Of a stretch of DNA of 64,000 nucleotides, positions 33,154-42,395 are shown one piece after another (position 1 is the first letter of the stretch; each line of letters starts with the position of its first letter). The notes beneath the pieces were generated by a model, which saw nothing but the letters and a program-made list of their open reading frames with translations, searched no databases and was not told the origin of the DNA. Source of the stretch: Kytococcus aerolatus (GTDB lineage: Bacteria > Actinomycetota > Actinomycetes > Actinomycetales > Dermatophilaceae). Where the stretch lies: the NCBI RefSeq assembly GCF_900187395.1, contig NZ_FYEZ01000004.1:1-64000 (forward strand). Reading direction: 5' to 3'. The position numbers and the translations under genes are program-made.

Positions 33154-34068
33154 ATGGACGTCTGGGCCACACAGTCGCTGACCAAGCGATTCGGCAGCTT
33201 CACCGCGGTGGACGACCTCACCGTGTCCGTCGGGCCGGGTGTCACCGGTGTCGTCGGACACAACGGTGCGGGCAAGTCCACCCTCATCCGGATGCTGCTC
33301 GGGCTGGAGCCGCCGACCTCCGGCACCGCCACCGTGTTCGGCATCGACGCGATGGAGAATCCCCTGGAAGCCCGCTCGCGGGTGGGCTTCATGCCCGAGT
33401 ACGACTGCTTCGCCCCCGACGTCAGCGCGGCCCAGGCGATCATGCACTACGGGCGACTCTCCGGCCTGCCCAAGGACGTCTCCCGCGAGCGGGCCGCCGA
33501 CGTGCTGCGCCACGTCGGGCTCGACGAGGCCCGCCACCGCCCCGTCGGCAGCTACTCGACCGGCATGAAGCAGCGCGCCAAGCTGGCCCAGGCGCTCGTC
33601 CACGACCCCGACCTCGTGCTCCTCGACGAGCCCACCAACGGGCTCGACCCCGCGGGGCGCGACGAGATGCTCTCCCTGGTGAGCCGGATCGGGCACGAGT
33701 TCGGCATCTCCGTCCTCGTGACCTCCCACCTGCTCGGTGAGCTCGAGCGCATCTGCGACCACGTGGTCGTCCTCGACGGCGGCCGCCTGACGACCTCCGC
33801 CTCCATCCACGACCTCACCCAGGACACCGGGGCCCTCGAGGTGGAGGTCGACGGCCCGCCCGAGGCCCCCGACCAGCTCGTCGAGGGTCTCCGCGCCCTC
33901 GGCCTCGAGGCCGTCCGCTCGACCGGGGCCGTGCTCGTGGGTGACTCGTCGCCGGCGAGCCGGGCCGCGGTGGTCGACCTCGTCACCACCCACGGGTGGG
34001 GCCTGGTCCGGCTCGACGCGGCGCGCCACCAGCTCACCGAGCTCTTCGTGGGGGAGGAGGTCCGATGA
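33154..34068 (+). CDS. ABC exporter ATP-binding protein 1
   Basis: A 304-residue ATPase of the ABC-2 exporter type. Walker A is GHNGAGKST, the signature YSTGMKQR, Walker B LVLLDEPTNGLDP, and the switch His is in VTSHLLGELE. The ~80-residue C-terminal extension after the ATPase core is typical of drug- and bacitracin-type exporters. It overlaps the following permease by 4 bp. First gene of a four-gene unit. Confidence 0.92.
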   Translation: MDVWATQSLTKRFGSFTAVDDLTVSVGPGVTGVVGHNGAGKSTLIRMLLGLEPPTSGTATVFGIDAMENPLEARSRVGFMPEYDCFAPDVSAAQAIMHYGRLSGLPKDVSRERAADVLRHVGLDEARHRPVGSYSTGMKQRAKLAQALVHDPDLVLLDEPTNGLDPAGRDEMLSLVSRIGHEFGISVLVTSHLLGELERICDHVVVLDGGRLTTSASIHDLTQDTGALEVEVDGPPEAPDQLVEGLRALGLEAVRSTGAVLVGDSSPASRAAVVDLVTTHGWGLVRLDAARHQLTELFVGEEVR

Positions 34069-34946
34069 CCCAGCGCGACGCGGTGATCCGCGACATCGGC
34101 TACCGGGGCTACGAGGGGCCCCGGGCCGGTCGCGCCGGGATCCTCGGCTACCTGGTGCGGCACGGCCTGTCCGCCGCCTTCGGGGGTGGGCGCAGCTGGA
34201 AGGGCAAGGTGATGCCCGCGGTCTGCCTGGTGCTCATCTGTGCACCGATGCTCATCGCCAGCGCGATCATGCTGCTCATCCCGGTCGGGGAGATGGAGCC
34301 GGTCTTCCACCCGGCCCGGGTGCCCTACGCCTTCTACACGGTGGTCTCGCTCTTCGCGGCCGTCGCCGCCCCGACGCTCTTCTCGACCGACCTGCGCTCC
34401 CGGTCGATCGTCCACTACCTCTCCCGACCGCTCTCCCGGGTGGACTACGTCCTGGCCCGGCTGGGAGCCCTCGTCCTGGCCCTGGTGGTGCTGCAGGGAT
34501 CGGCCATCCTCATCGGTGCGATCGGGTGGCTGCTGGCCTCCGGGAAGCCGCAGACGGTGCTCGGCGCCGCCGGCGTGGGTCTGCTCGGTGCGCTGCTCCT
34601 GAGCGCCGTCGTGGGGACGCTCTCCGGTCTGGTGGCCGCGCTCACCCCACGGCGGGGAGTGGCCACGGCCGTCATCCTCGGTCTGCTCCTGGTGCTCGGG
34701 GCCGTCTTCTCGGCCGTCACCGAGGCGCTGAAGTCGACCGGTGCCACCGAGGGCCTGCTGGCCCGGTTCTCCCCGATGGTGAGTCCCAGCGGGGCGGTGG
34801 AGCGCGTGGTCCGGTGGCTCACCGGCAACCACGAGCTGACGGCTGCGCCGGACGAGCTGGCCGCCGCCACCTATCTCGTGGCCGTCCTCGCCGGGCTCGT
34901 CCTGGGTGGGTGGCTGCTCGTCCGCCGATACCGGAGGGTCAGCTGA
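34065..34946 (+). CDS. ABC-2 type permease 1
   Basis: A 293-residue membrane protein with six predicted helices (first around 48-70, last around 265-285). The start contains RDIGYRGYEGPRAG, frequent in ABC-2 permeases of this type. The segment PTLFSTDLRSRSIVHYLSRPLSR after helix 2 is the coupling-helix region of the family. It overlaps the ATPase genes on both sides (ATGA, TGATG), so stoichiometric assembly with ATP-binding protein 1 is likely. The cargo is unknown. Confidence 0.88.
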   Translation: MTQRDAVIRDIGYRGYEGPRAGRAGILGYLVRHGLSAAFGGGRSWKGKVMPAVCLVLICAPMLIASAIMLLIPVGEMEPVFHPARVPYAFYTVVSLFAAVAAPTLFSTDLRSRSIVHYLSRPLSRVDYVLARLGALVLALVVLQGSAILIGAIGWLLASGKPQTVLGAAGVGLLGALLLSAVVGTLSGLVAALTPRRGVATAVILGLLLVLGAVFSAVTEALKSTGATEGLLARFSPMVSPSGAVERVVRWLTGNHELTAAPDELAAATYLVAVLAGLVLGGWLLVRRYRRVS

Positions 34947-35869
34947 TGGCGACCATGCACGTCGACGGTGTGTCCCGCTGGTACGGGGACCTGGTGGCGG
35001 TGAACGACGTCACGCTGCGGGTCCAGCCCGGTGTGACCGGTCTGCTCGGGCCGAACGGGGCTGGCAAGTCCACCCTGCTGGCGATGCTCGCCGGGTTCGA
35101 GGCCCCCTCGGCGGGGGAGGTCACGCTCGACGGGGAGCCGGTCCGGGACAACCCGGGCATCTACCGCCGGCTGGCGATGATGCCCGAGACCGAGGCCATG
35201 TACGACGAGCTGACCGGACGCGAGTTCGTCACCGCGATGGCGCGCCTCCACCGGCTGCCGGACGTGCGGGTCGCTACCGACCGGGCGCTGACCCTGGTGG
35301 ACCTCCACGACGCGGCCGACCGCCGGATCGGCAAGTACTCCAAGGGCATGCGCCAACGGATCAAGATGGCCGCCTCCCTGGTGCACGAGCCGGAGGTGCT
35401 CCTCCTGGACGAGCCCTTCAACGGCATGGACCCCGGGCAGCGCGTCCGCCTCATGGGCACCCTGCACGAGTACGCCGACCGCGGTGCCAGCGTGGTGGTG
35501 AGCAGCCACATCCTCGAGGAGGTCCAGCAGCTGGCCGGCACCATCGAGGTGATGGTCGCCGGACGCCACCTGGCCTCCGGAGACTTCCGCTCGCTGCGGC
35601 GCCTCATGACCGACCGGCCGCACCAGTACGAGGTGGTCTCCGGGGACGACCGGCGCCTGGCCGCAGCCCTCGTCGCCGAGGGGGCCACCGAGTCGGTCAC
35701 CCTCGCCCGGGGGCTCCGCCCGAGTCTGCAGGTGCAGGTGACGGACTTCGAGGGATTCACCCGCACCCTCCCGCGGCTGGCCCGCTCGCTCGGGGTGGAG
35801 CTGGTGAGCGTCCGCCCGACGGACGAGTCGCTCGAGAGCGTGTTCAGCTATCTGGTGGAAGGACGGTGA
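34946..35869 (+). CDS. ABC exporter ATP-binding protein 2
   Basis: A second ABC-2 type ATPase of 307 residues. Walker A is GPNGAGKST, the signature YSKGMRQR, Walker B VLLLDEPFNGMDP, and the switch His is in VSSHILEE. It is clearly diverged from ATP-binding protein 1, so this is not a recent duplication. A ~90-residue C-terminal domain follows the core. It overlaps both neighbours. Confidence 0.92.
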   Translation: MATMHVDGVSRWYGDLVAVNDVTLRVQPGVTGLLGPNGAGKSTLLAMLAGFEAPSAGEVTLDGEPVRDNPGIYRRLAMMPETEAMYDELTGREFVTAMARLHRLPDVRVATDRALTLVDLHDAADRRIGKYSKGMRQRIKMAASLVHEPEVLLLDEPFNGMDPGQRVRLMGTLHEYADRGASVVVSSHILEEVQQLAGTIEVMVAGRHLASGDFRSLRRLMTDRPHQYEVVSGDDRRLAAALVAEGATESVTLARGLRPSLQVQVTDFEGFTRTLPRLARSLGVELVSVRPTDESLESVFSYLVEGR

Positions 35870-36585
35870 CCGGCATGACCGTGGCCCTCATGACCTGGCG
35901 GGCCCTGGCCCGCGGCTGGCGCCCGCTGCTCCTGCTGGCCCTGCCGGTGGGTGGGCTGGCGCTCGCCCTGCTGCTCCGCGTCGCCTCCGGGGGCGTGGAC
36001 GAGGTGATGGCCGACTCGATCCTCCGGGACCTGGCGACCGCGGTGATCGTCCCCCTGACCGCCCTGCTCGTGGCCGTCAACGCGCTGGGCAACGAGGTGG
36101 ACGACAACTCGATCGTCCACCTGCTCTCCACCCCCACCCCACGCCTGCGGATCATCCTCGAGAAGGTCCTGGTAGTCGCCCTGGTGGCGGGGGTGCTCGG
36201 GGCGCTCACCACCCTGGGCATGGGGGTGGCGATGGGGAGCGCGGAGCCGCTGCCCTGGCTGGTGGCCGGTGGGGTGTCCGGCATCGCCTACGGCGTGGTC
36301 TTCACCGCCCTGAGCGCGTGGGTGCGGCAGGCGGTGCTCATCGGGGCCCTGTACCTCGTGCTCTGGGAGGGGATGCTCATCGGGCTGGCCCCGCGGGCGC
36401 GTTTCCTGAGCATCCACCACGGTGCCCTGGCGGTCGCCGAGGCGATGCGTCCGGACAGCGCCCCGGTGACCCTCACCGGGCTGGGCCTCACCTCCGGGGT
36501 GGTCCTGCTGGGCGTCGCCGTGGTCGCCTCGCTGCTGCTCGCCTGGTGGGGACTGCGCCGGCTGCGCCTGTCCAAGGTGACCTGA
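35866..36585 (+). CDS. ABC-2 type permease 2
   Basis: A 239-residue membrane protein with six predicted helices. It resembles permease 1 only in layout, with a conserved EVDDNSIVHLLSTPTPR loop corresponding to the SIVHYLSRPLSR loop there. The GTG at 35866 (4-bp overlap) is taken as start; ATG 35875 is a close alternative. The tail is basic (LRRLRLSKVT). It completes two ATPase-permease pairs in one unit, which could form one heteromeric or two separate exporters. Confidence 0.85.
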   Translation: MTGMTVALMTWRALARGWRPLLLLALPVGGLALALLLRVASGGVDEVMADSILRDLATAVIVPLTALLVAVNALGNEVDDNSIVHLLSTPTPRLRIILEKVLVVALVAGVLGALTTLGMGVAMGSAEPLPWLVAGGVSGIAYGVVFTALSAWVRQAVLIGALYLVLWEGMLIGLAPRARFLSIHHGALAVAEAMRPDSAPVTLTGLGLTSGVVLLGVAVVASLLLAWWGLRRLRLSKVT

Positions 36586-36621
36586 GTCCGGGCGCTGCGA
36601 GCGGCGTGACACAGTTCACCC

Positions 36622-38124
36622 ATGACGCAGAACACCGTCCCCACCGCTGACGGGGCCAGTCGGATGAGCTCACCCCCGGACGGTGCTCCGGGCGGCTCCG
36701 GCTCGCTCATCGAGACCACCGGCTTCGAGGTCGTGGCCGAGTCGGCCCGCACCGGGAAGCCCTCCGACCTGTTCTGGCCGTGGTTCGCCGCGAACATCTC
36801 GGTCTTCGGCCTGTCCTACGGCACGTGGATCCTCGACTTCGGCATCAGCTTCCGGCAGGCCCTCGTGGTCGGCCTGGTCGGTGTGGTCCTGAGCTTCCTC
36901 CTGTGCGGTTTCGTCGCCCTGGCCGGGAAGCGTGGCTCTGCCCCCACGATGGCGCTCTCCCGCGCCCCCTTCGGGGTGGACGGCAACAAGCTGCCGGGTG
37001 TCGTGAGCTGGCTGCTGTCGATCGGGTGGGAGACGGTGCTGGCCATCCTCGCCACGCTGGCCACCGCGACCATCGCCGAGCGCCTCGGCTGGGGCGGCGG
37101 CACGACGACCAAGATCATCGCCGCGGCGGTCGTGGCCGGCCTCATCGTGGTCCTCGCCGTGCTCGGCTACCAGGTCATCATGCGGATGCAGTCGATCTTC
37201 ACCTGGCTCACCGCCGCGATCACGGTCGCCTACGTGCTGCTGACCCTGGACGAGGTCGACCTGGCGGCCGTGACCTCCATCCCCGACGGCAGCGCGCAGG
37301 CCATGATCGGCGCGCTCATCATGACCATGACCGGCTTCGGCCTGGGCTGGGTCAACATCGCCAGCGACTGGTCGCGCTACCTGCCGCGCTCGGCCTCGGG
37401 GGCGCAGGTGGTCCTGTGGAACACCTTGGGCGGCGCCCTGGCCCCGTGCGGGCTGGTCGTCTTCGGTCTGCTCCTCGCCGGCTCCGACGAGGGGCTGCGC
37501 GCCGCCATCGCCGCCGACCCGATCGGTGCCCTGGCCGCGGCCCTGCCCACCTGGTTCCTCGTGCCCTTCCTCGTGGCCGCCGTGATCAGCCTGGTCTCGG
37601 GCGCCGTGCTGGGGATCTACTCCTCCGGGCTCACGCTGCTCAGCCTGGGGGTCCGCCTCCCGCGCCCGGCGGCTGCCGGCATCGACGGGCTGATCCTCAC
37701 CCTGGGCACGCTCTACGTGGTCTTCGTGGCCGACAGCTTCTTCGGCCCCTTCCAGGGCTTCCTCATCACCCTCGGCGTCCCGATCGCCGCCTGGGCGGGC
37801 ATCTTCCTGGCCGACATCGCGCTGCGTCGTCGGGACTACGACGAGGCGGCGCTCTTCGACGCCCGCGGCCGGTACGGCTCGGTGGCCTGGGGGCCGGTCC
37901 TGCTCATGCTGCTGGCCTCGGTCATCGGCTGGGGCCTGGTGACCAACGCCTACGCCGGGTGGCTGGAGTGGCAGGGCTACCTGCTCGGTCCGCTGGGTCT
38001 CGGCGGCCGGGAGGGGGAGTGGGCGTGGTCCAACCTCGGGGTGCTCGTGGCCCTGGTGCTGGGCTTCGTCGGCTATCTCGTGATCGGCCGCGGCCGGGTG
38101 CGCCGGCAGGAGGAGCGCGCATGA
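36622..38124 (+). CDS. NCS1-family nucleobase permease
   Basis: A 500-residue membrane protein with 12 expected helices and the NCS1 (cytosine-purine/allantoin) pattern: FWPWFAANISVFGLSYG, GKRGSAPTMALSRAPFG, and GWVNIASDWSRYLPR in the middle. The polar, glycine-rich first 40 residues are a cytosolic tail. The substrate is probably a nucleobase or related heterocycle. CACAGT lies 6 nt before the ATG. The stop overlaps the hydrolase gene by 4 bp, so uptake and hydrolysis are probably linked. Confidence 0.9.
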   Translation: MTQNTVPTADGASRMSSPPDGAPGGSGSLIETTGFEVVAESARTGKPSDLFWPWFAANISVFGLSYGTWILDFGISFRQALVVGLVGVVLSFLLCGFVALAGKRGSAPTMALSRAPFGVDGNKLPGVVSWLLSIGWETVLAILATLATATIAERLGWGGGTTTKIIAAAVVAGLIVVLAVLGYQVIMRMQSIFTWLTAAITVAYVLLTLDEVDLAAVTSIPDGSAQAMIGALIMTMTGFGLGWVNIASDWSRYLPRSASGAQVVLWNTLGGALAPCGLVVFGLLLAGSDEGLRAAIAADPIGALAAALPTWFLVPFLVAAVISLVSGAVLGIYSSGLTLLSLGVRLPRPAAAGIDGLILTLGTLYVVFVADSFFGPFQGFLITLGVPIAAWAGIFLADIALRRRDYDEAALFDARGRYGSVAWGPVLLMLLASVIGWGLVTNAYAGWLEWQGYLLGPLGLGGREGEWAWSNLGVLVALVLGFVGYLVIGRGRVRRQEERA

Positions 38125-38729
38125 GCACGCAGGGGACGCCGGTGGGTCTGCCGGAGGTGGTGGAGCCGGGCGGGGCCGACGAGCACGACCTGCCCTGGCT
38201 GGTCATCGTCGACCCGCAGAACATCTTCGCCAGCCCGGACAAGAGCCCGTGGGGCAGCCCGATGTTCGCCGGCACGGTCGAGAACCTGCGGGCCCTGGCC
38301 GCGGCCCACCCGGGCCGCACCGTCATCACGCGCTTCGTCGCCGACGACGAGCCCAACGGTTCGTGGGTCCCGTACTACGCCGAGTGGTCCTTCGCCCAGG
38401 TGCCGGACGACGACGAGCTCTACGCGATCGTGCCCGAGCTGGCCGACGTCGAGGCGCTGGTCGTCACCGAGCCGACCTTCGGCAAGTGGCACGACATGCT
38501 CCAGGTGGTGGTCGGTGAGCAGCCGCGGCTGCGGCTGGCCGGTGTCGCCACGGACTGCTGCGTCATCGCCACCGCCCTGCCCGCGGCGGACGACGGCGCC
38601 TGGGTCGAGCTCGTCACCGACGCGTGCGCCGGGTCGAGCCCGGAGAACCAGGAGCTGGCCCTGCGGCAGATGGCGCTCTTCGCCCCGCAGATCACGCAGG
38701 TGACGACCGCCGAGATCCTGCACGGCTGA
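38121..38729 (+). CDS. Cysteine hydrolase, isochorismatase superfamily
   Basis: A 202-residue hydrolase. The Asp-Lys-Cys triad is visible as D in VIVDPQNIF, K in EPTFGKWHD and C in GVATDCCVIAT. Family members include N-carbamoylsarcosine amidase, ureidoacrylate amidase and nicotinamidase. Its coupling to an NCS1 permease makes an amidase acting on an imported heterocycle or its breakdown product the likeliest job. It is less likely an isochorismatase for the PhzE-type enzyme 10 kb away. Confidence 0.85.
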   Translation: MSTQGTPVGLPEVVEPGGADEHDLPWLVIVDPQNIFASPDKSPWGSPMFAGTVENLRALAAAHPGRTVITRFVADDEPNGSWVPYYAEWSFAQVPDDDELYAIVPELADVEALVVTEPTFGKWHDMLQVVVGEQPRLRLAGVATDCCVIATALPAADDGAWVELVTDACAGSSPENQELALRQMALFAPQITQVTTAEILHG

Positions 38730-38754
38730 CCGGGTGGCGCGGCGGGGCCGGTGC

Positions 38755-38760
38755 GATGAT
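38755..38760 (+). promoter_or_regulatory. -10-like box of the helicase gene
   Basis: GATGAT lies 7 nt before the ATG at 38768 and is the reason this start is chosen over ATGs at 38756 and 38759, which lie inside the box. Confidence 0.4.
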
Positions 38761-38767
38761 GGCCGCG

Positions 38768-41431
38768 ATGTCCAGCGACCTGAGTGACCCGAGCCCCGCC
38801 CCCCGCCCCCTCGTCGACCGGCTCCCGGCCAGCACCAGCCCGGACGGCGCCGAGGTCCACGAGGCCTTCGCGCAGTGGGCGCAGGACAGCGGGATCACGC
38901 TCTATCCCCACCAGGAGGAGGCGGCGCTCGAGCTCGCCGCCGGGAGCAATGTCGTCCTGGCCACGCCGACCGGTTCCGGCAAGAGCCTCGTGGCGGTGGC
39001 CGGGCACTTCGCGGCGCTGGCCACCGACCGGGTGTCCTTCTACACGGCCCCCCTGAAGGCCCTCGTCAGCGAGAAATTCTTCGCGCTCGTGGACGCCTTC
39101 GGCGCCGAGAACGTCGGCATGATGACCGGCGACGCGGCGGTGAACCCCGACGCCCCGATCATCGCCTGCACCGCCGAGGTCCTCGCGAACATGGCGCTGC
39201 GCGAGGGATCCCGGGCGGACGTCGGCCTGGTGGTCATGGACGAGTTCCACTTCTACTCCGAGCCGGACCGCGGGTGGGCCTGGCAGGTGCCGCTGCTGGA
39301 GCTCCCGCAGGCCCAGTTCCTCCTCATGAGCGCCACCCTGGGCGACATGTCCTCCTTCGCCGAGGACCTCACCCGGCGCACCGACCGGCCCACGGCCGTG
39401 GTCGCCGGCGCCGAGCGGCCGGTGCCGCTCACCTTCGAGTGGCGCACCACCCCGCTGGAGGAGACGCTCACCGAGCTGCTCGAGACGCACCAGTCGCCGG
39501 TCTACGTCGTCCACTTCTCGCAGAAGCAGGCCGTCGAGGGAGCGCTCGCGCTGAGCGGCACGGTGAAGATCAGCGCCGAGACGAAGGCCCGCATCGCCGA
39601 GCGGCTGGCGGAGGTGCGCTTCGCCGCAGGTTTCGGCAAGACCCTGCGCACGCTGCTGCGGCAGGGCATCGGCGTCCACCACGCGGGCATGCTGCCGCGC
39701 TACCGGCGCCTCGTGGAGCAGCTGGCGCAGGCCGGGCTCCTGCAGGTGGTCGCCGGCACGGACACCCTCGGGGTCGGGATCAACGTGCCGATCCGCACGG
39801 TCCTGTTCACCGGGCTGGCGAAGTTCGACGGTTCCCGGATGCGGGTGCTGAAGTCCCGCGAGTTCCACCAGATCGCGGGCCGGGCCGGGCGGGCCGGCTT
39901 CGACACCTCGGGGCACGTGGTCGTCCAGGCGCCGCCGCACGTCATCGAGAACCTGAAGCTCGAGGAGAAGGCGGGGGACGACCCGAAGAAGCGGAAGAAG
40001 CTCGTCCGCAAGCAGCCCCCGGAGGGCTTCGTCGGGTGGACCGAGGAGACCTTCACGAAGCTCGTCGGCTCCGAGCCGGAGCCGCTGGCCAGCCGGATGC
40101 GGGTCACCCACGGCACCCTCCTCAACGTCATCCAGCGCCCGGGGGAGCCGGGGGAGGCCTGGCGCACCATGAAGCGTCTGGTCACCGACAACCACGAGAC
40201 GCCCACGGGGCGGCGACGCCTCGCCCGCCGGGCCGTCGAGCTCTACCGGGGGCTGCGTGACGCCGGTGTGGTCCGGCAGGAGAAGGACCCGGAGACCGGT
40301 GTCACCCGGGTGGTCCTCGCCGACGGGGTGGGGGAGGACTTCGCCCTGAACCAGCCGCTCGCGGCCTTCGCCGTGGCGGCCGTCGAGGTGCTCGACCCCG
40401 AGTCGCCCACCTACGCCCTGGACCTCGTGAGCGTCATCGAGGCCGTGCTGGACGACCCGCGCCCGGTCCTCGTCGAGCAGCAGTTCAAGGCACGGGGGGA
40501 GGCCGTGGCCGAGATGAAGGCCGACGGCATCGAGTACACCGAGCGGATGAACCGGCTGGAGGAGATCACCTGGCCCAAGCCCTTGGAGGAGCTGCTCGAG
40601 GCGACGCTGGAGATCTACCGCCAGTCCCACCCCTACGTGGCCTTCGAGACCCTCTCCCCGAAGTCCGTGGTGCGCGACATGTACGAGAAGGGGGCCTCCT
40701 TCGGCGAGTACGTCCGCTACTACGGGCTCGCCCGCGCCGAGGGTGTGCTGCTGCGCTATCTCTCGGACGCCTGGCGGACCCTGCGCCACACCCTGCCGGA
40801 GCACGCCCACACCGAGGAGGTGGAGGAGATCATCGACTGGCTGGGGGAGGTCGTCCGCCAGACCGACTCCTCGCTCGTCGACGAGTGGACGGCGCTGGCC
40901 GGGGGCGAGCTGCCGGAGCGTCCCGACGCCGAGCCGCGCCCTGCACCGGGACCGACCGGGGTCACCGCCAACGAGCGCGCCTTCCGGGTGATGGTCCGGA
41001 CGGCCATGTTCCGGCGCGTCGAGCTGGTGGCCCACGACCGCTACCAGCAGCTCGGGGAGCTCGAGGAGGCGGTGGCTGCCCTCAGCGAGCCGCCGGCACG
41101 GGTGGTGATGGATGCAGCCGCGTGGGACGACGCGCTGGGTGCCTACTACGACGAGCACGAGGACGTGGGCATCGGTCCCTCGGCCCGGGCCCCCCAGTTC
41201 TTCCAGGTGAACACCCGCCCCCTGCCGGCGGAGCTGGACGCCCTGCCGGACGGGGTGCTGACCGGCGAGCGCGCCTGGCTGGTGCGGCAGGTCATCGAGG
41301 ACGCGGCCGGGGACTACGACTGGGGCATCACCGCCGTGGTGGACCTCGACGCGAGCGACCACCTGGGCGAGGCCGTGGTCCGGGCCCTCTCGATGGACGC
41401 CGGGGGTGGCTCCACCGGGGGAGGGTCGTGA
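38768..41431 (+). CDS. Ski2-like DEAD/DEAH helicase with DUF3516 domain
   Basis: An 887-residue ATP-dependent helicase. Motif I ATPTGSGKS (65-73), motif II DEFH (158-161), motif III MSATL (187-191), and the C-terminal RecA motifs HHAGMLPRYRRLVEQLA, GTDTLGVGINVP and HQIAGRAGRAGFD (367-379) are complete. The ~400 residues that follow match the DUF3516 type of actinobacterial Ski2-like helicases. Such proteins are tied to RNA processing and turnover. The 4-bp overlap with the next gene marks a two-gene operon. Confidence 0.9.
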   Translation: MSSDLSDPSPAPRPLVDRLPASTSPDGAEVHEAFAQWAQDSGITLYPHQEEAALELAAGSNVVLATPTGSGKSLVAVAGHFAALATDRVSFYTAPLKALVSEKFFALVDAFGAENVGMMTGDAAVNPDAPIIACTAEVLANMALREGSRADVGLVVMDEFHFYSEPDRGWAWQVPLLELPQAQFLLMSATLGDMSSFAEDLTRRTDRPTAVVAGAERPVPLTFEWRTTPLEETLTELLETHQSPVYVVHFSQKQAVEGALALSGTVKISAETKARIAERLAEVRFAAGFGKTLRTLLRQGIGVHHAGMLPRYRRLVEQLAQAGLLQVVAGTDTLGVGINVPIRTVLFTGLAKFDGSRMRVLKSREFHQIAGRAGRAGFDTSGHVVVQAPPHVIENLKLEEKAGDDPKKRKKLVRKQPPEGFVGWTEETFTKLVGSEPEPLASRMRVTHGTLLNVIQRPGEPGEAWRTMKRLVTDNHETPTGRRRLARRAVELYRGLRDAGVVRQEKDPETGVTRVVLADGVGEDFALNQPLAAFAVAAVEVLDPESPTYALDLVSVIEAVLDDPRPVLVEQQFKARGEAVAEMKADGIEYTERMNRLEEITWPKPLEELLEATLEIYRQSHPYVAFETLSPKSVVRDMYEKGASFGEYVRYYGLARAEGVLLRYLSDAWRTLRHTLPEHAHTEEVEEIIDWLGEVVRQTDSSLVDEWTALAGGELPERPDAEPRPAPGPTGVTANERAFRVMVRTAMFRRVELVAHDRYQQLGELEEAVAALSEPPARVVMDAAAWDDALGAYYDEHEDVGIGPSARAPQFFQVNTRPLPAELDALPDGVLTGERAWLVRQVIEDAAGDYDWGITAVVDLDASDHLGEAVVRALSMDAGGGSTGGGS

Positions 41432-42045
41432 GCGGGCAGCGTCCCCGCCGCCCGGCGATGCGGACCTCGCTCCAGCTCGACCAGCACGTCGGGGGCGAGG
41501 CCCCGGCCGAGACCCTGGAGGTCGCCCACGCCACCGCCCAGGTCATCGTGCACCGGGGGCGGGCCGCCGACGACCCGGAGGTGACGCGGAGGCTCGTGGA
41601 GCTCGTGGACGAGCTGGGGCTCGACGCGCTCTCCCAGCTGTGGTCCCAGCGCCCGCCGCGCAGCCTCCCGGGGGCGCTGTGGCGGCTCCACGCCCTGCGC
41701 CAGTGGGTGATCGCGCAGCCGGAGGAGGTGGCGCGCTGGTACCGCGCGGGGAGCGCGTGGGCCGAGGTGTCGCACGCGGTGGCCGGGGTGGTGGACCCGC
41801 CCGGGCCGCAGGAGGTGCGGGTGCTGGCCGACCACGTGCTGCGCGGCGTGTACGCGGGGGACCTCGCCGTCGCGCTGGAGCGTGCGGCCGCCTTCTGCCG
41901 GGTGGTGGCGGCCGGCCGGGGCGTGGAGCCCGAGGCCGACGACCTCCCGGCCGGGGAGGGTGCGCGCCGGGGGATGGCCCTCCTGGGCACGGCCGAGGAT
42001 CTCGACGCCGCGGCCCGGCTCTGGCGCCGGGACCGGTTGGAGTGA
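41428..42045 (+). CDS. Small helical protein coupled to the helicase, unknown function
   Basis: A 205-residue protein, mainly helical. No catalytic motif is visible. The first ~45 residues are basic and polar. Its GTG start lies inside the helicase stop, so the pair is always co-translated, and a helicase accessory role is the best guess from context. Whether it binds nucleic acid is not shown by the sequence. Confidence 0.65.
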   Translation: MSGQRPRRPAMRTSLQLDQHVGGEAPAETLEVAHATAQVIVHRGRAADDPEVTRRLVELVDELGLDALSQLWSQRPPRSLPGALWRLHALRQWVIAQPEEVARWYRAGSAWAEVSHAVAGVVDPPGPQEVRVLADHVLRGVYAGDLAVALERAAAFCRVVAAGRGVEPEADDLPAGEGARRGMALLGTAEDLDAAARLWRRDRLE

Positions 42046-42260
42046 GCCGGGAATAGTCGCGGAGGGTGCCCGGTTGACCCCCGTGCGCACCGGTCCGTCG
42101 GTAGCCCCGGGCTCCACCCTTCGCCGCCACGAGCGGCCGCACGCCGAGAGGCGCTCCACGGGCCGGTGCGTCCCTGCCGTCGGGCGGGGAGGGGGCGGGT
42201 GCGGGTCATATCACGCGTCGCGGGGATCCCACGGGGCTGTGCACGGGATGGTCGCCAAGT

Positions 42261-42282
42261 GTTCACTCGCAGTTCATCGTAA
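42261..42282 (+). promoter_or_regulatory. PHO-box-like direct repeat upstream of pstS
   Basis: GTTCACTCGCA is followed at exactly 11 bp by GTTCATCGTAA. This matches the PhoP operator of actinobacteria, built from 11-bp direct repeats of G-T-T-C-A-C/T. A -10-like TACTGT lies at 42310-42315, with TTGGCG at 42289-42294. The remaining 42046-42395 region holds no gene. It places pstS under phosphate-starvation control by a PhoR-PhoP system located elsewhere. Confidence 0.6.
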
Positions 42283-42395
42283 GTGGCCTTGGCGTCACCT
42301 CGGGCGGCCTACTGTGTGACGTGCGGCTTATGCCGTGGTCTGCGGCAGGACATGCGCTTCGGACCAACACTTGCGTCTCGTGAAAGGTCCCTCTC

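Noticed and set aside
38121-38729. PhzD isochorismatase partner for the PhzE-like gene
   Set aside because: It is coupled to an NCS1 permease 10 kb away and fits general amidases better.
38420-41362. 980-codon reverse-strand frame over the helicase
   Set aside because: It is antisense to a helicase with all motifs and has no recognisable domain.
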